A stretch of DNA of 9,876 nucleotides, from positions 1 through 9,876 of the forward strand of contig JAKLIE010000028.1 of assembly GCA_022709775.1 (NCBI GenBank), read 5' to 3'. Positions 6,914 to 9,876 of the stretch are shown piece after piece. The notes below the pieces were generated by a model, which was given only the letters and a program-made list of their open reading frames with translations, was not told the DNA's origin and ran no database searches. Made by a program: the position numbers and the translations under genes. Within the stretch, counting starts at the first letter, position 1. Every line of letters starts with the position of its first letter. This DNA comes from Pseudomonadota bacterium. Its GTDB lineage: Bacteria; Pseudomonadota; Gammaproteobacteria; Burkholderiales; Casimicrobiaceae.

Positions 6914-8242
6914 TCAGAGGGACGCGATGGCGGCGTCGATCGCGGGGGCGAGCCGTTCGACGATCTCGCCCAGGTGCTCGTTGCCCGCGATGAACGGCGG
7001 CGCGAGCACGATGTGGTCGCCGCGTCGTCCGTCGATCGTGCCGCCCATCGGGTAGGTCATGAGCCCGCGAGCCATCGCCTCGTGCTTGACGCGCGCGTGG
7101 AGCTGGCCGGCGGGGTCGAACGGCGCCTTGGTCGCGCGGTCGCGCACGAGCTCGACGCCCCAGAAGAGACCGCGCCCGCGGACGTCGCCGACGTGCGGGT
7201 GGCTGCCGAAGCGCGCGCGCAGCATCGCCTCGAGCGCCGCGCCCGACGAGCGCACGCGAGCGAGCAGGCCGTCGCGCTCGATCACGCGCTGGACGGCGAG
7301 CGCCGCCGCGCAGGCGACCGGATGGCCGAGGTACGTGTGGCCGTGCTGGAAGAATCCGCTGCCCTGCGACATCGCCTCGACCAGGTGCCGCTGTGCGAGC
7401 ACCGCGCCGATCGGCTGGAAGCCGCCGCCCAGGCCCTTGGCGATCGTGATCAGGTCGGGGACCACGCCCTCCTGCTCGCAGGCGTGCAGCGTGCCGGTGC
7501 GCCCCATCCCGCACATCACCTCGTCGAGGACGAGCAGGACGCCATGGCGGTCGCACACCTCGCGCACGGCGCGGAAATACCCCGGTACCGGGGTCAGCAC
7601 GCCGGCGGTCGCGCCGCCCACGGTCTCCGCGACGAACGCGATCACGCGGCCGGAACCCGCCGCGACGATCGCCTCGTCGAGCTCGGCGGCGAGGCGGCGA
7701 CCGTACGCCTCCGGCGTCTCGCCCTCGCGCAGGTCGCGGTACGGATAGCAGGGGGCCACGTGCGTGACGTCGATCAGCAGCGGCGCGAATTCGCGACGGC
7801 GCCATTCGTTGCCGCCCACCGCGAGCGCACCCAGCGTGTTGCCGTGGTAGCTCTGGCGCCGCGCGACGAAGTGCGAACGCTGCGGCTGCCCGATCTCGAC
7901 GAAGTACTGGCGCGCCATCTTTAGCGCGGCCTCGACCGCCTCCGAGCCGCCGCTCACGAAATAGGCGTGGCTCGTGCCCGCGGGCCCGGTGCGCACGAGC
8001 TCGTCGGCCAGCGTCTCGGCGACTTCGGTCGTGAAGAAGCTCGTGTGCGCGTACGCGAGCTTGTCGACCTGCTCGTGGATCGCCGCGAGGACGTCCGGGT
8101 GCCCGTGCCCGAGACAGGAGACGGCGGCGCCGCCGCAGGCGTCGAGATAGCGGCGGCCTTCGGCGTCGGTCAGGTACATGCCGGCGCCGCCGACGGCAAC
8201 GGGGGGCTTGCGGTGCAGGTGGCGGTGGAGGACGCGGGTCAT
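6914..8242 (-). CDS. Class III (fold type I) PLP-dependent aminotransferase
   Basis: A 442-residue cytoplasmic enzyme, full length for class III aminotransferases (omega-amino acid, diaminobutyrate, ornithine and BioA-like families). Landmarks in order: GRRYLDACGGAAVSCLGHGHP near the N-terminus (29-49); the phosphate-binding SGGSEAVEAALKMAR (97-111); SYHGNT (131-136); VLDEVMCGMGRTG (238-250), with Asp240 contacting the PLP ring nitrogen; the Schiff-base lysine 269 in IAKGLGGGFQPIGA; and HGHTYLGHPVACAAALA. It would move an amino group between an amino acid or amine and a keto acid. The amino-group donor cannot be told from sequence. The ATG at 8242 is favoured because homology starts right after it; the ribosome-binding site is weak, and the upstream open frame is Arg/Pro-rich and non-coding in appearance. 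It is first in the operon with the TAXI-TRAP genes, suggesting it acts on the imported compound or its product. Confidence 0.92.
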   Translation of the reverse strand: MTRVLHRHLHRKPPVAVGGAGMYLTDAEGRRYLDACGGAAVSCLGHGHPDVLAAIHEQVDKLAYAHTSFFTTEVAETLADELVRTGPAGTSHAYFVSGGSEAVEAALKMARQYFVEIGQPQRSHFVARRQSYHGNTLGALAVGGNEWRRREFAPLLIDVTHVAPCYPYRDLREGETPEAYGRRLAAELDEAIVAAGSGRVIAFVAETVGGATAGVLTPVPGYFRAVREVCDRHGVLLVLDEVMCGMGRTGTLHACEQEGVVPDLITIAKGLGGGFQPIGAVLAQRHLVEAMSQGSGFFQHGHTYLGHPVACAAALAVQRVIERDGLLARVRSSGAALEAMLRARFGSHPHVGDVRGRGLFWGVELVRDRATKAPFDPAGQLHARVKHEAMARGLMTYPMGGTIDGRRGDHIVLAPPFIAGNEHLGEIVERLAPAIDAAIASL

Positions 8243-8328
8243 GGCTCGATCGTCGGGTGGCGCGCGACGGCGCGCGGACGCCGAAGGCCGGATGGTACGA
8301 CACCGCGGCGGATTTCCCGCCGAAAGGC

Positions 8329-8354
8329 CGCGGGCGCCGGGCGCGGGCGCCGGG
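8329..8354. repeat. Two adjacent copies of a 13-bp direct repeat
   Basis: CGCGGGCGCCGGG occurs at 8329-8341 and again, identical and directly abutting, at 8342-8354. Each copy contains the palindrome GGCGCC. It lies midway between the two divergent candidate promoters, where a regulator could bind cooperatively. In DNA this rich in GC such a repeat could also arise by replication slippage. Confidence 0.7.
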
Positions 8355-8384
8355 AGCCGACGAACGGTGCGGTCCGGCGGCGCG

Positions 8385-8402
8385 GGAGGCGCTCGTGCCT
8401 CC
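8385..8402. promoter_or_regulatory. Perfect dyad GGAGGC-N6-GCCTCC, candidate operator
   Basis: Six-base perfect inverted repeats at 8385-8390 and 8397-8402 are separated by six bases. The centre is about 40 bases upstream of the TATACT element, a typical position for an activator site. It could be an operator for the first Bug gene, or chance in GC-rich sequence. No regulator gene is in the window. Confidence 0.35.
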
Positions 8403-8433
8403 GCCTGCGCGCCTGCGCACTCCCGTACGCCGC

Positions 8434-8439
8434 TATACT
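8434..8439 (+). promoter_or_regulatory. Candidate -10 element (TATACT) for the first Bug gene
   Basis: TATACT matches the sigma-70 -10 consensus at five of six positions and stands out in this GC-rich region. It lies 66 bases before the chosen GTG. No good TTGACA-like -35 is found 16-18 bases upstream. The same GCCGnTATACT string (8429-8439) recurs at 9593-9603 before the second Bug gene, which strengthens the call. Confidence 0.5.
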
Positions 8440-8505
8440 GGGTTGCCGCAGCACTCGGAGGACCCTGCCGACGCTTCGCGGCACGGCCGCGTGAACGGGG
8501 GCACC

Positions 8506-9474
8506 GTGGCAAAGAGTCCGGACGGGCGGCGACGTCTCGCGCGGCGCAGGTTCGTCGCAGGAACGGCCGCGTGCGCGGCTGCAATGGCGATCCGGGGCCG
8601 CGATGCGCTCGCGCAGGCGGCGCGAGCCGGAACGGTGCGGCTCGTGGTGGGATTCGCGCCCGGGGGCGTGTCCGACCGCGTGGCGCGCGTGCTCGCGCCC
8701 GAACTCGCCCGGTCGGCCGGCCGCGCCGCCATCGTCGAGAACGTCCCGGGCGCGAACGGCGCCCGCGCGATCGCGCGCGTGTCGGCGAGCGAGCCCGACG
8801 GCGACACGCTGCTGTTCGCGAGCTCGGCGATCGCGCATCCCGACAACGCTGCGGGCGCTGCTTCGCTGCGGCCGGTCATTCTCACGTCGACCACGCCGTT
8901 GGTGCTCGTCGTGCGCGCCTCGTTGCCGGTGCACGACGCGCGCGAGTTCGCGCGCTACCTGCCGATGCGCACCGGGACGACCTACGGGTCGGCGGGCGTC
9001 GGCAACGGCACGCACCTGTGCGCGGCGGAGCTGGTCGAGCGTCTCGGCATCGACGCGGTCCACGTCCCGTACAGCGGCTCGACCCCCGCGCTGGGCGACC
9101 TGATGGGCGGGCACATCGACTTCCTGACGATGGGAGCGACCCCTGCGCTCGCGCAGCAGGCGGCGGTGCGGATGATCGCCGTGACGACGCGGTCGCGATC
9201 GCGGCTGCCGGGGCTCGAGGGGCTGCCGACGATCGCGGAGACGATCGCGCCCGGGTTCGACTTCAGCCTCTGGCAGGCGGTGTTCGCGCCTTCGCGCGTG
9301 CCGGATGCCGACGTCGCGACGATCAACGCCCGGTTCCGCGAGATCCTCGCGTTCGAATCCGTGCGCGCCGCGCTCGCCGACGTCGGCGCCGAGGTGGTAT
9401 CGGGAACGCCCGAGGATGCGGAACGCGTGCAGCGCGCGGAGGCCGAGCGGTTCCGGCGCCGGATGCAGCGTTGA
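8506..9474 (+). CDS. Bug-type (TctC family) tripartite tricarboxylate transporter receptor, first of a tandem pair
   Basis: A 322-residue periplasmic solute-binding protein. The N-terminus has an arginine-rich segment with ARRRFVAG (12-19), a hydrophobic stretch and DALAQA, so a Tat-type or long Sec signal ending near residue 37 is likely. Bug hallmarks follow: VRLVVGFAPGGVSDRVAR (44-61, with Asp57), ENVPGANGARA, YGSAGVGNGTHLCAAEL, and HVPYSGSTPALGDLMGGHIDFL. Bug receptors bind carboxylates, amino acids or nicotinate-like acids; the ligand here is unknown. Compared with the usual family pattern, the part between DGDTLLF and LVLVV looks shortened. The GTG at 8506 is chosen because GGGGG (8497-8501) precedes it by four bases, and the second Bug gene has the same arrangement. 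An in-frame GTG at 8491 would add five residues. No TctA or TctB permease gene is nearby, so it is an orphan receptor. Confidence 0.9.
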   Translation: MAKSPDGRRRLARRRFVAGTAACAAAMAIRGRDALAQAARAGTVRLVVGFAPGGVSDRVARVLAPELARSAGRAAIVENVPGANGARAIARVSASEPDGDTLLFASSAIAHPDNAAGAASLRPVILTSTTPLVLVVRASLPVHDAREFARYLPMRTGTTYGSAGVGNGTHLCAAELVERLGIDAVHVPYSGSTPALGDLMGGHIDFLTMGATPALAQQAAVRMIAVTTRSRSRLPGLEGLPTIAETIAPGFDFSLWQAVFAPSRVPDADVATINARFREILAFESVRAALADVGAEVVSGTPEDAERVQRAEAERFRRRMQR

Positions 9475-9670
9475 ACGTGTCGTGCACGGGGGGCGCGGTC
9501 CTGTCTGCGTCGTATCCCGGCGACCATCGCGAGCCCGCGGCGCCGATTCGCGCAGGAGAGGTCCTCGAGCGCGGTCCGGTGCGACTGGCGATGCCGATAT
9601 ACTTTCGAACAGGGCGGTACGCCGGTCGAGGCCTCCGGGTCCGACCGTCGCCGCCGGGGCGGGGGAGCCA
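9475..9670. other. Gap between the two Bug genes
   Basis: These 196 bases hold no supported gene. I see no terminator with a T-run after the first Bug gene. The stretch contains the second TATACT element and, in the presumed 5' leader, a weak inverted repeat CGGTCG (9623-9628) with CGACCG (9642-9647). It ends in the ribosome-binding site of the second Bug gene. Confidence 0.5.
9598..9603 (+). promoter_or_regulatory. Candidate -10 element (TATACT) for the second Bug gene
   Basis: This is the same GCCGnTATACT string as before the first Bug gene (here 9593-9603), 68 bases upstream of the TTG start. No clear -35 hexamer is visible. The near-identical distance to the start in both genes suggests a duplicated promoter-gene unit. 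Confidence 0.5.
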
Positions 9671-9876
9671 TTGGAGCGGAGTTCGCGCGGACGCGGGGGC
9701 GGTCGTGGCGGCCGGCGCAGGGCGATCGCGGGTGCGCTCGCCGGAGCGGCCGCGTTCGCGCTCCGGAGCGCGGGCGCGCTTGCCCAGGCCCATCGAAGCG
9801 CCGCGGTGCGCCTCGTCGTCGGATTCCCGCCGGGCGGCTCGGTGGCGCACGTCGCGCGCGTCCTGGCCCCCGAGCT
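9671..9876 (+). CDS. Second Bug-type (TctC family) receptor, N-terminal part only
   Basis: The first 68 codons of a second Bug receptor, cut off by the window end. The signal region is Gly/Arg-rich, then RRRAIAGALAGAAAF (15-29) and AGALAQAH. The mature start VRLVVGFPPGGSVAHVARVL (46-65) aligns closely with the first Bug protein. The aspartate usual in the PPGGxxDxxAR motif is alanine here (Ala59). The TTG at 9671 is chosen because GGGGGAG (9661-9667) sits three bases upstream and the frame leads straight into the signal region; I see no in-frame ATG or GTG between it and the arginine motif. The codons CGG CGC AGG line up with those of the first gene, supporting a tandem duplication. Function beyond periplasmic ligand binding is unknown. 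Confidence 0.82.
   Translation, partial: MERSSRGRGGGRGGRRRAIAGALAGAAAFALRSAGALAQAHRSAAVRLVVGFPPGGSVAHVARVLAPE

Larger units (their letters stand above)
8243..8505. promoter_or_regulatory. Divergent control region between the aminotransferase operon and the first Bug receptor gene
   Basis: No gene is supported here; both strands are open but give Arg/Pro/Ala-rich text typical of GC-rich shadows. For the minus-strand operon, the best -10 guess is TACCAT (complement of 8292-8297), about 50 bases before the ATG, with no convincing -35. A small dyad, GGCGG-N5-CCGCC (8307-8321), lies just upstream of it on that strand. For the plus strand there is a TATACT element (8434-8439). A tandem repeat and a second dyad lie between the two candidate promoters. 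A shared regulator is possible but not shown. Confidence 0.5.

Noticed and set aside
5558..7924. Long plus-strand open frame opposite the TAXI receptor and aminotransferase
   Set aside because: Low-complexity charged composition, and it spans two well-supported minus-strand genes and the gap between them.
5739..8420. Long minus-strand frame overlapping aminotransferase and TAXI receptor in another frame
   Set aside because: Arg/Pro/Ala-rich shadow with no motifs; the true frames carry all catalytic and binding motifs.
8257..8505. Upstream extension of the first Bug receptor
   Set aside because: It would place about 80 residues before the signal peptide and cover the TATACT element; a normal Bug signal region starts near 8506.
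8243..8584. N-terminal extension of the aminotransferase up to 8584
   Set aside because: It would be Arg/Pro-rich, lacks family similarity, and would run through the divergent promoter region and into the start of the Bug gene. Homology starts at the ATG at 8242.
1..9876. CRISPR arrays, tRNA or rRNA genes, insertion sequences or phage genes
   Set aside because: No regularly spaced repeats, cloverleaf-like segments, transposase motifs or terminal inverted repeats were seen; nearly all of the window is covered by transport and metabolic genes.

Overview
The window is very GC-rich, strongly GC-biased at third codon positions, and tightly packed with genes. It reads as ordinary chromosome from a betaproteobacterium, most likely Burkholderiales-like. 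The main pointers are two adjacent Bug-type (tripartite tricarboxylate transporter family) periplasmic receptors without their permease genes, a TAXI-type TRAP system, and a YnjBCD-type ABC transporter. I see no rRNA, tRNA, CRISPR array, insertion sequence or integrase, and no clear sign of recent transfer.

Layout. (1) Bases 1-2447, plus strand: the tail of a probable YnjB-like substrate-binding protein, a fused two-domain ABC permease (YnjC-like) and its ATPase (YnjD-like). The genes are chained by two 4-base GTGA start/stop overlaps, and the transported substrate is unknown. (2) Bases 2478-8242, minus strand, read right to left: a class III PLP aminotransferase, a TAXI-family TRAP solute-binding protein, a large fused TRAP permease with a C-terminal DUF3394-like domain, and an Asp/Glu-racemase superfamily protein that keeps only the first of the two usual catalytic cysteines. 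This looks like one operon for uptake and processing of a small, probably amino-acid-like or carboxylate substrate. (3) Bases 8243-8505: a divergent control region with a tandem 13-bp repeat, a 6+6 bp dyad and a TATACT -10 candidate. (4) Bases 8506-9876, plus strand: two tandem paralogous Bug receptors, the second cut by the window edge. Each has its own upstream GCCGnTATACT element and a G-rich ribosome-binding site before a non-ATG start.

The YnjCD genes converge on the racemase with only 30 bases between stop codons and no recognisable terminator. The 154-base gap between the TAXI receptor gene and the TRAP permease gene holds a long near-perfect hairpin just past the receptor stop, then a second GC-rich hairpin. 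This arrangement would fit higher expression of the receptor than of the permease.

I found no clearly new multi-gene defence or mobile system. The points most worth a second look are the transporter/racemase/aminotransferase operon with its one-cysteine racemase, the paired hairpins, and the tandem orphan Bug receptors, the second of which has lost a conserved aspartate.
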